Both the position numbers and the translations under genes were made by a program. The notes under the pieces are model-generated. The model ran no database searches, was not told where the DNA came from, and saw nothing but the letters and a program-made list of their open reading frames with translations. A stretch of DNA of 64,000 bases from Plantago major (lineage: Eukaryota; Streptophyta; Magnoliopsida; Lamiales; Plantaginaceae). Each line of letters begins with the position of its first letter. The stretch's first letter is position 1. The stretch lies in the NCBI GenBank assembly GCA_026545765.1, contig CM048841.1, forward strand, positions 90,783,419 to 90,847,418, read 5' to 3'. Of this stretch, positions 46,141 through 59,338 are shown in pieces.

Positions 46141-47239
46141 TAGTCCTGGCAAAAGGATGGTTCGGATCGGATCAATTCGGATATATAATTTATTTCAGAT
46201 GAATTCGGATCGGATCGGATTTCAGATGTTGTTCGGATAGGGTGTTGTTCGGATTCGGATAATGTTCGGATGGAAAACCTTCATGTTATTTCGGATCAGA
46301 TCATTTCGGATTCAATTGTTGTTCGGATTTTGATTTTATTCAGATTAATAATAAAATGATCGTCCAATGCAATATGGACATAATCCGTTCATGTTCAATA
46401 GTGCACTTGAACTTGATCAAATGCATGCAACCAGTTACATATAATTGGTAAATTGGATTAGGTTGATAATTTTTATACTTACCAATCATTGCACCCAGTT
46501 TTAAATAACTGAAGAAGGAATTTGTAAATTTTCTAACCATGATGAGACTAGAAGGGGCTGCATTCTAACAATATAGTCCATTTGAAAAATTATAATAACT
46601 TCCATCTAAGAAGAACAAAATTAGAAAATGAATTTATGTGTTGCTACTTGCTAGGACTAGGAATGCCCCAAAGAGCATGATTACTCATTGTCCAATGCGG
46701 TAGCTTGAATATTTGGTCGGACTAGTTTCAATTCTATATACTAAAATAGAATTGTAGTGGTGTTATGGTGTGGACTTTTTTTCTTGTAATGGTTTTCAAC
46801 TTTGGGGCATGTCTTGTGCTTTATAGTTTTATTAGTAATACAATGTTACTTCTTCAAAAAAAAAAAAAAAAAAAAAACCTCACTGTCCAATTCAATATGG
46901 ACATTAGACATCCTAAGATATGGGTCATATATTATGATATAACCATATAAGAACACGATATTGAAATACTCATCACTAATTTCATATATTATATTTATAA
47001 TTTGGGACCATTCGAATTGGATGAATTCGGATCAAATTTAATTCGGATTATTTAGGATCGGATGAGTTCGGATTGGATATATTTCGAATCATTTTGGATC
47101 GGATGCTTTCGGATCATATTTATTCAATTCAGATGATTTTGGATCAAAATTCGGATGGTTGACCTTCGCCAATTCGGATCAAATTCGAATTTCGGATCGG
47201 ATTTTGGATTTCGGATTCGGATCAATTTTGACAGGACTA
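46141..47239. mobile_element. Non-autonomous hAT-type element, block B
   Basis: The ends are TAGTCCTGGCAAAA and the complement of TAGTCCTGTCAAAA, with an exact 8-bp duplication ACCGTCTA at 46133-46140 and 47240-47247. The GGATCGGAT-rich arms match block A. A poly(A) insert lies at about 46382-46884. Confidence 0.8.
46382..46884 (+). mobile_element. Poly(A)-tailed retro-insertion nested in the hAT element, block B
   Basis: Counterpart of 8045-8539. The target duplication is GTCCAATGCAATATGGACAT at 46362-46381 and GTCCAATTCAATATGGACAT at 46885-46904. An A run of about 22 bases ends near 46877. Confidence 0.65.
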
Positions 47240-48646
47240 ACCGTCTATAGCAAATATTTTTCCAAAAAAGGAGAAGAGAAACAAATATTAAGGTTGTTAC
47301 TGAAAATTTAGGATATCTAGTTAAGAATATACTCCTCAGTTCCACACCAATTGTCGAATTTTAACATTTTTACAGTCATTTAAATTAAGGGCAAATTTCA
47401 TATGGACTCCCTACAAAAGTGCCTAATCACACATTAGTCCCCGAAATTTGAACAATAACAGATTGGTCCATTTTCCATATTCTAAGTTCACCTCCCAAAC
47501 ATGGTCTTAATTTCCTATTTTGCATAAGTATAACTCACATCTTAATTAATTCAACTTAAAAACATTATTTATTTTTAATATTTTGTTAAAAATATTATTT
47601 TCGAACTGTATGGTTATTAATTTTTTTAGTAGTAAGTTAAACTTATAGATTGTGTAACACCGCAATTTTTATTTTTCGTATTTTTAAATTTTTCTATTTT
47701 TAAAAGAAAAATTATGTGGATAATGATAATAATGTTTATTTTAAGAAACAAACATAATTATTCTCTTTTTTAGTTTAACCAATTATTGGTTAATCTTTTA
47801 AACTTTACTTACAAATTAATCTCAAACTATAATGGTACGTAAACTGGACAAACTGGTGTGGCTCTTATGCCAAATTTGTTGGGTGTTTAATGGGTTTGCC
47901 GTTTGCGCAACGGAAAAAGTCAGAATTTTTATTACACATCAAAGTAGTAAGTACACTAGAGCTTCTGCTCGTTTTTCTGCTCTCACTCTTTCAGTCTTTC
48001 TTTTTGTTTCTTCATACACTTGCTTACTTATAGACATAGTACTACAAATAGCACTACAAGAAAACAGTGGTTTAGCGACGGATAAGCCCACTGTCGATCG
48101 GTCGCTAAGGCCTTAGCGACTGATAGACGCTCGTCTTAATGACGGGCGTCTCTAAGGCGAATTAGCGACGGATAAATAGCCACGGAATTGGCGACGGATA
48201 GGGCGTTGACCCTCCGTCGCCATTAGAGACGGATAATTATCCATCTCTAATATAATTAGGGCTAGAACGCCCTAATTCGTTGTTTATTATCCGTCGCTAA
48301 ACAACGAATTAGGGAGTTCTACCCTAATTCGTAGTTAGCGACGAATAACTATCCGTCGCTACACAACGAATTAGGGCGTTCTTTCCCTAATTCGTAGTTT
48401 AGCGACGGATAATTATCCGTCGCTAAACTACTGTTTTTTTAAAAAAAAAAAAATTTAATTATTTTATAATTTTCAGCCATTTTTTCTACCAATATAATAG
48501 TGATATGTCACAAAGGGGAAATTGCATTAATTAACAACAACGATTCGTCCAAAAAACAAATTATCCAAAATAAGTCTACATATCCGAATATAAATCCAAA
48601 TATCCAACAAAGTAAAAAGTAGGATAGTATCTAAAACATCACAACA

Positions 48647-49808
48647 TCACTGAGACGAGGGGCCGGGGGGATTCTGGCTCATATACAAGCGGCAGAGCTC
48701 TTCCATCATCTGATTCATACGAGCCTGCTCATCCCTGAGATTTCCAATCTCAGTATGGAGAGGAGTCACTGCTTGATTCACCATATGGAGAGTTCTGCCT
48801 GTTCTTGTAGGATTGATCCTCAACGTGATTAATGCTCTAATACTCATGCCACATAGCCCACTCTTCGTCCCCAATATGCCTATACTGTGGCGGCTTTCCT
48901 TTGTCTCGGTATTTTTTCATGTCAGCCACCATTTGCCTATACAGGTCAGAGCCCAAACTCTCGAAAACAGGCCACATCTAGGGAATAAGGCCAGTCGGAA
49001 TGTAGTATTTTTTCTACATTCCAATTCCATTCAATTAATGCCCCAAGGTCACAATTTCTAACATACCACACAAATTGTCCTAGAATTTACTAACACAATG
49101 GTGACTAATATATCACCCAAGTAAGTGGCTAACATACCACACAAATTGTCCTAGAATTTACTAACACAATGGTGACTAACATATCACCCTAGTAAGTGGC
49201 TAACATACCACACAAATTAGTAAACTAGTTCATTAATCGATTCTCTCTACAAATAAAGCATTGTAACATTTACCACAACAAATTGTAACATTTAAGCTTA
49301 CCCGAAGCTCATCAAAGTAGAAGTGCTTCGTCTCAGCCTTGAGTGTGCTCCACTTTTTGCCTCCCTGGCCCGGCAACTCCCTCCTAAGCTTGAATATCTC
49401 ATGCAGGTCGTCTGAAGATTGCTGAGGCCACAACCTGCAGTTATGAATGACATATAGAAGAGTACATATATTTATTAGACAATTCATGTGACATATATAT
49501 AAACACTTATCTTAAGTTATGTTCTACAAATGTATATATAATACTTACTTCCTCCTGCCATTAGGGAACAACACCAACTCCCCCTCCCACGTAGCACCAT
49601 CGACGATCTCGGTATATGGACACCCATCAGGCGGGTACTGTCCTGGCCCATAACCACCACCAGACGTCCCCATGCTCGATCCACTGGGAGTCTGACTAAC
49701 ATGAGAGTAGCTGCCCGATCCACCAGGGCTACTCTTAGCACTCTGTGGTGAACCCTGGGTCCCACTAGAGCTGGGAATCTGGTAACTACACTTTCTTTGT
49801 CGGGGCAT
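48647..49808 (-). pseudogene. TNPA-like gene, block B, deleted
   Basis: The ATG at 49808 opens an intact first exon (MPRQRKCSYQIP through GATWEGELVLFPNGRRK) that ends at a GT donor near 49553. Exon 2 (KLRRELPGQGGKKWSTLKAE) is also intact. A 600-bp deletion then removes the TRPSQRW-like end of exon 3, all of exon 4 and the start of the last exon, leaving only the coiled-coil end (NLRDEQARMNQMMEELCRLY). Block A keeps the deleted part but is damaged in the first exons. Confidence 0.8.
49061..49221. repeat. 71-bp tandem repeat inside the CACTA (B)
   Basis: Two full units (49061-49131, 49132-49202) and a partial third, as in block A at 11337. Confidence 0.9.
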
Positions 49809-49929
49809 CTGCAAAAAGCACATGACAAACACAAACAAATTGTATTAGTATAAATGAAGACATGAATTGGCATGTAATGGGAAAAAGCAAGCATATAACA
49901 ATTAAGATACATATACTCTACACTACACA

Positions 49930-52900
49930 CATACTCTGATCCTCGTCACCAATGGTTAAGTCTACATATATGTCTTCGTGCAGGTCAATGTACTCATCAC
50001 GAGCGTCTACAGGATTTCTCGCTGTTTCATCGACAACCTCTTCTTAGTACGAGTTGGTAGTTGATTTGTCCTTATGAACGTACTCAACTCTGGAGCGGGC
50101 TTGTATGTGTATCGCTGCCAACTAGTCCGTCTTATCTCGTTTTAGGCTTGGATATTCAATGAACATCACTTGACGTGCCTGATCTGCCAAGATAAAAGGT
50201 TCGTACTTAGTACGGTACCTCCTCCTTTGGTTAATCTCAACCATTTGATATTGCTCGTGCACCCTCGTACCATTTTGACCGGGATCATACCAGTCGACAT
50301 CAAACAGAACGGTTCTTTTCAGAGGCACACCGGCATATTCAAGCCTCACAATTCGTTTAAGTTTTCCATAGAAATCAAACAAATCATCACCTCCATTTTG
50401 ATCAGCCCCTTTCACACACACCCCACAATTGCTAGTAGACTTGGACGTGTCAGAATCCATTGTGTTAAATTTAAGACCATTTACTATATACGGTGCAAAA
50501 ACGGATACTCGACTGAATGGCCCCTCTACTAAAGACTGTAAGTAAGGACATGTGACTTGGTTTACAGGGTCTCGGACATAGTCCCCGAACCAATCAGGAA
50601 ATTCAATTGGCAACTTCTCTTCAAGCAGTTCTTCAAGTGTGTCATCTGCCATATTTGGATCCATCTTCAGACAACGCTTTTTGAAAACGCTGTGGACATG
50701 ATGACATGACTAGATAATAGTTAGAAGTTCAAATTTATGTGTTATAATAAGTAAGCTACTCACCTAGCAAAGATCTTCATAAATTCATCAACTTCAGCAC
50801 AGTTTGAGAGGACATAATAGTGGGCTGCCTTCATCCTCCTTATCTGTCAGCCATTCTGTATTCCTTTCGCCCATAGGTCTACCTGAGATCCTAAATATTG
50901 AAAGTGTAACTTCATCATCCTCTTGAACTTCATACGTGTCTGCATTTCTGGCCGGCCTAGATGCCTTAGTGGGCACGTGGTCTCCAAAGTAATAGCTGCA
51001 GAAGATGGCGACTCGTCTCAATGATGCATTGGCCATCGACCCCTCAGGCTTACCTTTGTTGCTAACGTACTTCTTCAATTTTCCCAAATACCTGTAAGTT
51101 GTATATATATTTAGGTAAGATAATGTTCCTTCGGAAATAAGAACATTTTAAGTAAATGGGTGCCTTTATTACACACCTCTCGAATGGATACATCCATCGA
51201 TACTGAACCGGTCCAGCAAGTCTCGCTTCATGTGGGAGGTGAACCGACAAGTGCTCCATAGAATCAAAGAAGCTCGGTGGAAAGATACGCTCAAGCTTGC
51301 ATAGAATCAATGGTATGTTGCTTTCAAGATTTGCTAACACTTCATCCTCAAGCACCCTTGAGCATAAATTCTTGAAAAATAAGCTCAGATCGGCGAGAGC
51401 GCTCCATATAGGCTTAGGTAGTAGTTCTCGAAATGCAACAGGGAGAAGCCTCTCCATGAACACATGGCAATCGTGGCTCTTCATCCCATACATCTTTGTC
51501 TTCTTCAAAACTACACACCCTCCCAAGTTCGATGCATAACCGTCGGGGAACTTCAATCCCCTCACCCAATCAAACAGCTTGTTCCTAGCTTCAATGTCAA
51601 TTGTATAGGCTGCCTTAGGCCACAGTCCCTTATCATTCCGCTTTGTCAACTCCGGCCTATTATAAAATGTATCCAACTCAGATCTAGATTTAACTGTATC
51701 CTTTGTTTTCCCTGTAATGTTGCAAATCATGTTGAAGTAGTTTTCGAACACGTTCTTCTCAATGTGCATGAAATCCAAGTTGTGACGGATAAGAAGAGTG
51801 TTCCAATAAGGCAAGTCCCAGAAGATGCTTCTCTTCTTCCATCCACAATTTTTGCTAATTTTATCGTTATGCTTCTCCGACCCAAGTTCAGTTACTTTCA
51901 TAAGACCCAACCTTTCTATCTCTGCAAGTATCTGTGCACCAGTAAGTTTTGTCGGGGGCCCTTTCATTTCTACTCGACCCTTCAAGAATTGAGTCTTGTT
52001 CTTCCTGAACGGATGATCTTTTGGTAGAAACCTACGATGATCAAACCAACATTCATTTCCGCTCTCCTTCAGTCTAAATGCACTACTGTCGTCCAAACAA
52101 TGTGGACAAGCATTAAAGCCCGCGGTTTATCTTCCAGATAGCATGGAGTAAGCTGGAAAATCACTCACGGTCCATGAGTCTGCTCTCAAGTTGAAGTTCT
52201 TCTTCGTTGACACATCATCTTTGGGATACCTTTTTCCCACAACTCGATCAGCTCCTTGATTAGGGGCTGCAAGAACACATCCACCTTACATCCCCGGATC
52301 ATATGGAGGCACCAAAGCGATCAAGAACATGAACGGTTCCTTCATGCACTCACTGGGGGCGGTTATGCGTGTCAAGATAATCGCCAACAAGAGTACTTCG
52401 GTCCACTTCCAAATGGGTTAAAACCATCCGCATAAAGGCCCAATCAGACATTTCTAGTTCCCGCAAACTCCGGATAGCTCTCGTCGAAGTGTTTCCATGC
52501 AGGTGAGTCTGATGGATGCTCCATTCTACCCTGTACCGGGATTACTCTCTCCTTGTGCCACCACATTTTATCAGCACAAGCACTTGAAGCGTACAACCTC
52601 TTCAAATGAGGTGCTAGAGGGAAATACCACATTTTCTTATGTGGAAGATTTTTCTTCTGACGTTTCTTTGAGGCGCCCTCCTTGTAACGCTTGTACCGGT
52701 CCTTACCACAGAACTTGCACTTCTGTAGATCTTTATCCTCCTCCCAATAAATCATGCACATACCCTCACAACAATCCATGGTTTCCATAGGCAACCCCAT
52801 CCCTCACATCTTTTTCTTCGCCTGGTAAAAGTTGGTGGGAACTAGGTTTGGTTCTGGACAAAGCTCCGACATTACTTGTACCCATTCATTGAAGCTCGAT

Positions 52901-53354
52901 TCAGATTGTTGGCCATTAGCCTTACAACTCATTAGCCGAGCCAACAATGACAATTCGGTGTGCTTACACCCCCGATAATCCGGCTTCTTTGCGGATTCCA
53001 TCAAGTCGAAGAAGACCTGATCCTCAGGATTCGGAGGCTCCTCCGCATCCCCCTCGGTTACTGGCTCCCTGGTGTCCATGAACTCTGGACCCGCAATATC
53101 ATATACCATTTGCTCAACCCGTTCATGATCATTATTAGCATCAGATGTAGAAGTATTTTGAGTACTTCCCATAACAGTTTCCTTTTTTCTTTTACGCTTC
53201 CCCAAATTCTCATAATCCATGAACGGCTTGTATGTCTCACCATGAGAAGTCCATACGTCATACTCAGCTACAAACCCCTTACGTTTCAAGTGTTCCACTA
53301 CCGTTTCTGGAGGTAAAAATTGCTTATTTCTACATTTATACTGGGTGCAAGGGA
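49930..53354 (-). pseudogene. CACTA TNP2-type transposase, block B, truncated
   Basis: The gene is collinear with the A copy from the CTQYKCRNKQF region down to the DUF4216-like end. The central piece 52096-51062 is longer and in frame here (CWFDHRRFLPKDH through LHMIEKN-type motifs and DUF4218), since the two bases lost in A near 14225 are present. Damage specific to B includes a W-to-stop change at about 50125, a Q-to-stop at about 50046, a frameshift near 50830 and changes around 52300-52460. The N-terminus (DRSWMYQ region) is removed by the 53354 breakpoint. Confidence 0.88.
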
Positions 53355-53990
53355 CACATGTCAAATAATTGGAACACGTATGAATCCGCTCCAAAGCCGA
53401 AGCCTATGCGGAGTTAGGCAAACACACGTCTCATGGCATAAAGATCACTCATTTGACCACATTGGATTATTTGGTACTCAGAAAGTGAACCAGCAGCATT
53501 ACGAGAATCGGCACTTTTGTGCGTGTCGGTTTCCAGTACAGGCCATCAACCCTCACGACATATGACACATTGGCCACGTCGATATTTGGATAGTATTTGA
53601 AACCTGCCCAACACGATCCTCGACGAAAACACTTTGAGCCCTTTTTATCATAATTCATTAGATTTATTAAGCATAAAGGACAGGAGGCAACATCAAGTGC
53701 GAGTCAAGGTGCGAGTAAAAATAGCCAAAAAGCAGCAAAAGTGGGTTTTACATAAAGCAAACACACAGGAGAATCAATCCCTTTCAACCTTGGTTTCAAA
53801 CAGTCTTTCAACCCCTAAGCATCACCACTGTAAGCTACAAAGAAATAAATGACGATCAAAGATGTACATAGAAATCACATTGACACACAAGAAGAAAAGA
53901 AAAAAAGAAGAAAGAAAAAAAATTAAACAGCAAAAAAAGACAACACTAGATAAACACAGAAGTCAATGTTGACCGTGATGTTATGTCAAC
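53355..53990. other. Unidentified sequence between CACTA and copia remnants
   Basis: This matches neither the CACTA element nor any LTR in the window. A 63-codon minus-strand frame at 53658-53467 has no recognisable product. 53884-53925 is a purine-rich AAGAAAAG tract. It occupies the place where the second copia LTR should be. Confidence 0.5.
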
Positions 53991-54010
53991 ATTGCTTGCA
54001 GCAAATCCTA

Positions 54011-57000
54011 TCAAATAGTGCAAAGACCAAGAGACCTTCTCAGACTGAAGAATCTCTCCTTATCAAGGGGCTTTGTGAAAATGTCAGCTAACTGATTTGT
54101 GGTATCAATGTGTCAGATCAATAATTTGTTTGGAGACTAGGTCTCTAAGAAAATGATGTCGAATGTCTATATGCTTGGTGCGTGAGTGTTGAACAGGGTT
54201 CTTGGAAATGTGAATGGCACTTAAGTTATCACAAAACATCAAAAGAGTGTCACTTTGGAACCCATATTCATGCAACATATTATTCAGCCAAATTAGTTGA
54301 GACACACAACTCCCAGCCGCTACATATTCAGATTCAGCAGTAGAGAGAGACACACAATTTTGTTTCTTACTATTCCATGACACAAGATTTGGTCCATGAT
54401 AAAAACAACCTCCACTAGTTGATTTTCGATCATCTAAGTCACCAGCCTAATCAGAATCACTAAATCCCAACAGATTAGTGTTTGAATCACATGCATACCA
54501 TAATCCAAGATTAACAGTTCCTGATATATATCTAATGATTCTTTTGACAGCAGTTAAATGAGATATTTTGGGTTTGGATTGATACCTGGCACACACACAA
54601 ACAGAAAACATGATGTCAGGTCTGGTGGCTGAAAGATACAAGAGACTTCCAATCATTGATCTATACAATGTTGGGTCAACATCGTCCCCAACATCGCTTT
54701 TTTGAGTTTCAGAGAAGTAGCCATGGGAGTGCTGCAAGGTTTGGCATTTTCCAGACCAAATTTTGTGATAAGATTCTTGGCATATTTCTCTTGAGAGATA
54801 AAGAGGCCATCCTGTTTCTGCTGTATCTGGAGCCCCAAGGACAAACTGAGTTCACCAATCATACTCATCTCAAAGGTTCCTGTCATGGCTTGAACAAACT
54901 TATCTAGCAAGGAGAGGTTAGTAGCACCAAATACAATATCATCAACATAGATTTGAGAAATGCAGATGTCTTTTCCTTTCCTGAGGATAAACAGAGTTTG
55001 ATCTCCCTCACCCCTTTTAAATCCTAACCCAACTAGGAATTCTGTCAACCTAGCATACCAAGCACGCGGGGCTTGTTTCAAACCATACAATGCTTTTCTT
55101 AGTTTAAAAATATGGTCAGGGTAAAGAGGATCTTCAAACCCTCTAGGTTGTTCAACATACACTTCTTTGTCAATGTAACCATTCAAGAAAGCTCCTTTAA
55201 CATCCATTTGGTTGAGTTTTATGTTAAGACAACATGCTATGGCTAGGAGCAAGAGAATGGACTCTAATCTAGCAACAGGAGCGAAGGTCTCATCAAAATC
55301 AATGCCTTCCACTTGAGTGTAACCTTGAGCAACCAATTTGGCTTTGTTTTTTACAACTACCCCCTTTTCATCACTCTTATTTTTGAAAATCCACTTGGTG
55401 CCTATGACATTTATATTATGGGGGCGGGGAACAAGAGTCCAGACTTCATTTGTTTGGAATTGACGAAGTTCATCTTGCATTGCTTCTATCCAAAAATCAT
55501 CAGCAAGAGCTTCTTTCACATTTTTAGGTTCAATTAACGAAACAAAGCACGAGGAACTTACAGAGTGACATATTTCAGCAAGTCTGAGTGTTTCCTTGTA
55601 ATTTTTGCGCGTTTCCTCAATGTCCTTCCTCCCGGATTTCCAATTACTTGGGAACTGGGATGATCTTTGCGAATTCTAGGAGGAGGATCCTTTCGAGTCA
55701 GAGACATAGGTGCATTAATGCCATTGGATTGTCGATTCAAATTTCGCCTCATTGTGGGGATCAGCTTGTTCTTCATCAACATGAGTGAAAATCTGGGATG
55801 TTGAACTTAATGTTGAGTCATCATTGCACAGGGGGGATGTTGGCACAACATTGCCCACATCATGGGTTCTTTCACTTTGATCAACAGCTGGAGTCACAGT
55901 TTCTAGTACGTTCTCACGGGTAGAAGAGTCAGAGGTTGAGTCAATACCCTGTTCAGCACCTGCAGAGATCTTCTTCTGGGCATAGGGCTCAGAGTCATCA
56001 AAGGAAACATTCACAGATTCTTGTATAGTTTGCAATCTAGGATTGTATATTCTATATGCTTGACTATTTTGAGAGTACCCTACAAAGATTCCTTTGTCAC
56101 TTTTAGCATCAAACTTCCCTAGATGTTCTCTATCATTGAGTATGTAACACACACATCCAAATACATGAAAGTACTTAAGATTGGGTTTTCTACCTTTCAA
56201 CATCTCATAGGGAGTGGTCAGAGAACCTGGACGAAGATAGACACGATTGATTATGTGACAAGCAGTGTTCACAGCTTCAGCCCACAACCTTTTTGATAGG
56301 TTCATTGAGCTCAACATCACTCTGGCCATTTCTTGAAGAGTCCTGTTTTTCCTTTCAAAGAACACCATTTTGTTGTGGTGTCTTAGAGCCGAGTATTCAT
56401 GCATGATCCTTTCTTTTCACAAAGACTTATCAAAGAATTGATTCTCGAATTCTTTACCATGGTCAGATCGAATTCTTTGAACAAGAGTAGAGTACTGATT
56501 ACAACATTTTGCATGCCAGTTTTTGAAGGATTCAAAAGTTTCTGATTTTTCTTTCAAAAAATTGACCCAAGTGTACCTAGAAAAATCATCAACTATAACA
56601 TAGATATACCAGGCTCCTCCTAAACTTTTAGCTTCTATAGGACCCATGAGATCCATATGCAGGAGTTCAAAGCAGTTAAAAGTACCTCTTTGTTGTCCTT
56701 CAATCAGAAGTGGCTGGTATATCGCCTTGGTTTGTTTTCCCATAAGGCAGTCGCCACACACATGTTTCCCTATATTGGTAAGCTTCGGCACTCCTGTCAC
56801 CACATTGTTTTTGATGATCTTCTCCAGATTTCTGTAATTGACATGTCCCAATTTCTTATGCCACAATATTGCATCATCATGTTGAGAAACATTGCATTTG
56901 AGAGGAATATCCATCACATAGCAGTTGTCCTGTGATCTCACACCTGTCATTACAGTTAATTTGTCCACACAAGTATAAACTTTGCAAGAGCGTTTATCAA

Positions 57001-58136
57001 ACTTGACTTTCAGATCATCATCACACAAGTGGCTTATACTGACTAGATTAGCCGTTAAACCCTCAACAAGAAGAACATTTGAGAGTTTCGGATATCCTTT
57101 AAGGCACAGTGTTCCCTTTCCAAGTATTTTGCTTTGGTATCCTCCTCCATACGTTACCGTACCTGTCTTTTGAGCTACAAAATTTGACAAATTTGACGGG
57201 TTACCGGTCATGTGCCTAGAGCAACCACTGTCGAAGTACCATTTTCCAGCATTGTTAGGGGAAGTAGCAACAGAAAAAGCAACATTGCAAGTATGTTTTT
57301 CTTTAGCTACCCAAGCATGTTTCGAAACACTCTTGTGTTTTCTTATCTGTCCTGGAGATTTGCCTCGTTTAGGTGAACTAGGAAAGAACTTCAGAGTCTT
57401 AAGATTACATCTTTCAGTCTCTGTTGAAGTGGATGTTGTCACAACATTGCAGCTAGCATCACTATTTTGTTTGCTGGAAACTGGATGGGAGGGAATTGTG
57501 GAGAGATTACTGAGGTTGGAGGTCTCAACATGTTCCCTTTTTAAGTCCTTTTGGTACTTGAAACAGTAAGGCTTTTTGTGACCAGATTTGTGACAGTAAG
57601 TGCACACAAACAAATCTTTTTCTTTGACAAACGTAGGACCTTTTATGAGCTCAGAAAGAGGTTTGACAACTTTTGGGGTATCAGGGTTAACAGTGCAGTT
57701 CATGTTGCACCCAAGTTTTTCTTCAAAATAAGCATCATAACTACTGGTGTACCCTAGACGTTGGTCTATCATTGTTCACTTCAAGCATATCATTAAGTCT
57801 AGAAGTAGAGGAGTTCCATTTTGCAATTACCTTCTTTTCATTATCTAGTTCAGAGATTACCTTGAACAGTTCAGTGTCCTTCTTTGTTAATTCAGCTTCT
57901 AGTTTGACAATGGTGTCTTTCAGATTGTAGTTCTCTTTCTCAGTTTTCTTGAGGAATTTCCTGAGAGTCTTCCATTCACTGAAGAGTTTCTCATACATCT
58001 GTTGCAGATCCTTCACCATTTGATGCATCATTGACTTCCTCTTCGAAGGACTATCTATATCAAAATCCACGTAACCATGTTGACATAAAACATCGAGATT
58101 CACGACTTCACGTGTTTGGTTAGCCAAAAATTTCAC
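54011..58136 (-). pseudogene. Copia pol polyprotein, broken
   Basis: In order on the minus strand: coiled coil (58136-57741), CCHC zinc knuckle CTYCHKSGHKKPYC (about 57605), protease DSGCSRHMTG (about 57225), pre-integrase WHKKLGHVN...CGDCLMGKQ, integrase core with D in LLHMDLMGP and D in RIRSDHGKEF, reverse transcriptase with VDVKGAFLNG-type and YVDD motifs (55519-54653), and RNase H with AESEYVAA and CDNLSAIHISKNPV (54383-54105). Breaks lie at about 57770, 56410 (separating the integrase Asp and Glu regions), 55715, 54700 and a TAG at about 54447. Confidence 0.9.
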
Positions 58137-58412
58137 AGTTCTGAGTCATCATAGTCAAAGAAGATTTCTATTCACGATGTTGTCTTGACGATGTTGTCCC
58201 AACATTGGTCATCAACATTGTAAGTGGATGAGGAGAGCTCGGCATTGGTAGTTGAATCATCTTCTTTTCTTCATCTTCCTGTTTCTTCATCCGAGTCATC
58301 TTTGAGACAAGCAAGAAGATTCTTTTCTCTTTTCGAGATTGTTAGCACATTCATTTTGATAATGACCCCACCTTGGCATTCAAAACATCTAATCTTACTA
58401 AGAGTAGTGCGA

Positions 58413-59283
58413 TCAAATCGATTGAGCTAGTTTTGGAAGCGAACCAGCTTTGAAAGTATTGGTTTTTTTTGAAATTTTAGTTCCACTTGAGGATCCTTGA
58501 CCAGAGTTTTTCCTGAATCTAAGTTTGTTGAACTTCCTCACAAGATTGTTGAAAGCTTCCTCAGTCATATTGTCAGACTCATCACTACTACTATCAGGCT
58601 TTGAAGATTTAGCTTTAGAAACAGAGTGAAGGGAGATACTATGAGTTTTCATACCTTGTCTCTCATTTTCATTTAGTTCAAAGTTTTTCAAATTGTTCAA
58701 CAGGGTATGAAAATCCATAGTTGCCAAGTTATGAGTGTCTTCCAAAATAGTGACTTTGGTATTAAATCTTGAGGAAAGAGATCGAACAGCTTTGGAAACA
58801 AGTTGCCTATTAGAAATAGCTTCTCCCAGTCTTTGGACTTCATTTGAGAGAGTCAAAAGTTTTTCGAAATAGGAGTCAATGGTTTCTTCCTCCGCCATTC
58901 TTAGATTTTCAAATTGAGACCAAAGCATTCTAAGTTTAGTTTGTTTGACACTAGCATCCCCTTCACAATGACTCTGAAGTAAGTCCCAAGCTTGTTTTGC
59001 AGTAGTGCAGTTTTGAATAATTTTAAACATATGAGCATCTACATGACCAAAGATAGCATTTAAGGCCTTTTCATTATAAGAGCTAAGAAGTATGTCACCT
59101 GCAGAGAAGCGTTCTTCAGGGATGGGGACAACGTCACCATCAGCATCAGTTCGATTGGCAGTGTATCCTTCGAATGGATCTCCAACGGCCATCAAGGGAC
59201 TTGATGTATGTCCTCATCCGGATTTGCCAGTAATGGTAGTTGGACCCATCAAGCACAGGAGGTCTATTGTAGTTTGCATCCAT
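58413..59283 (-). pseudogene. Copia gag, broken
   Basis: The ATG at 59283 lies 56 bp inside the LTR and just downstream of the primer-binding site. The N-terminus matches copia gag (VLDGSNYHYWQIRMRTYIKS). A frameshift near 59180 switches to the frame carrying the UBN2/gag domain (TTAKQAWDLLQSHCEGDASV, LRMAEEETIDSYFEK). The gag C-terminus is Ser/Lys-rich. The 3' end and the link to the coiled-coil segment near 58136 are disrupted. Confidence 0.85.
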
Positions 59284-59323
59284 TGTAGTAGTACCAAATC
59301 CAGACACCAGTAGTTAGGTGGCT

Positions 59324-59336
59324 GGCTCTGATGCCA
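59324..59336 (-). other. Copia primer-binding site
   Basis: The minus strand reads TGGCATCAGAGCC, one base off the usual initiator tRNA-Met complement TGGTATCAGAGCC, two bases after the LTR. Confidence 0.85.
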
Positions 59337-59338
59337 CT

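Larger units (their letters stand above)
37740..53354. repeat. Segmental duplication block B
   Basis: This block is collinear with block A (371-15619). Unlike A it keeps an intact kinase gene. It is cut off inside the CACTA transposase gene at 53354, where the sequence switches abruptly to unrelated DNA. Confidence 0.9.
48052..53354 (-). mobile_element. CACTA transposon, block B, right end lost
   Basis: The left end CACTACAAGAAA at 48052 follows TAG (48049-48051), the same site as in block A. The element ends abruptly at 53354 inside the transposase gene, so about 1.3 kb including the right terminal repeat is missing. Internally it lacks about 600 bp of the TNPA-like gene (equivalent to A 10447-11066), replaced by about a dozen unrelated bases. 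Confidence 0.93.
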
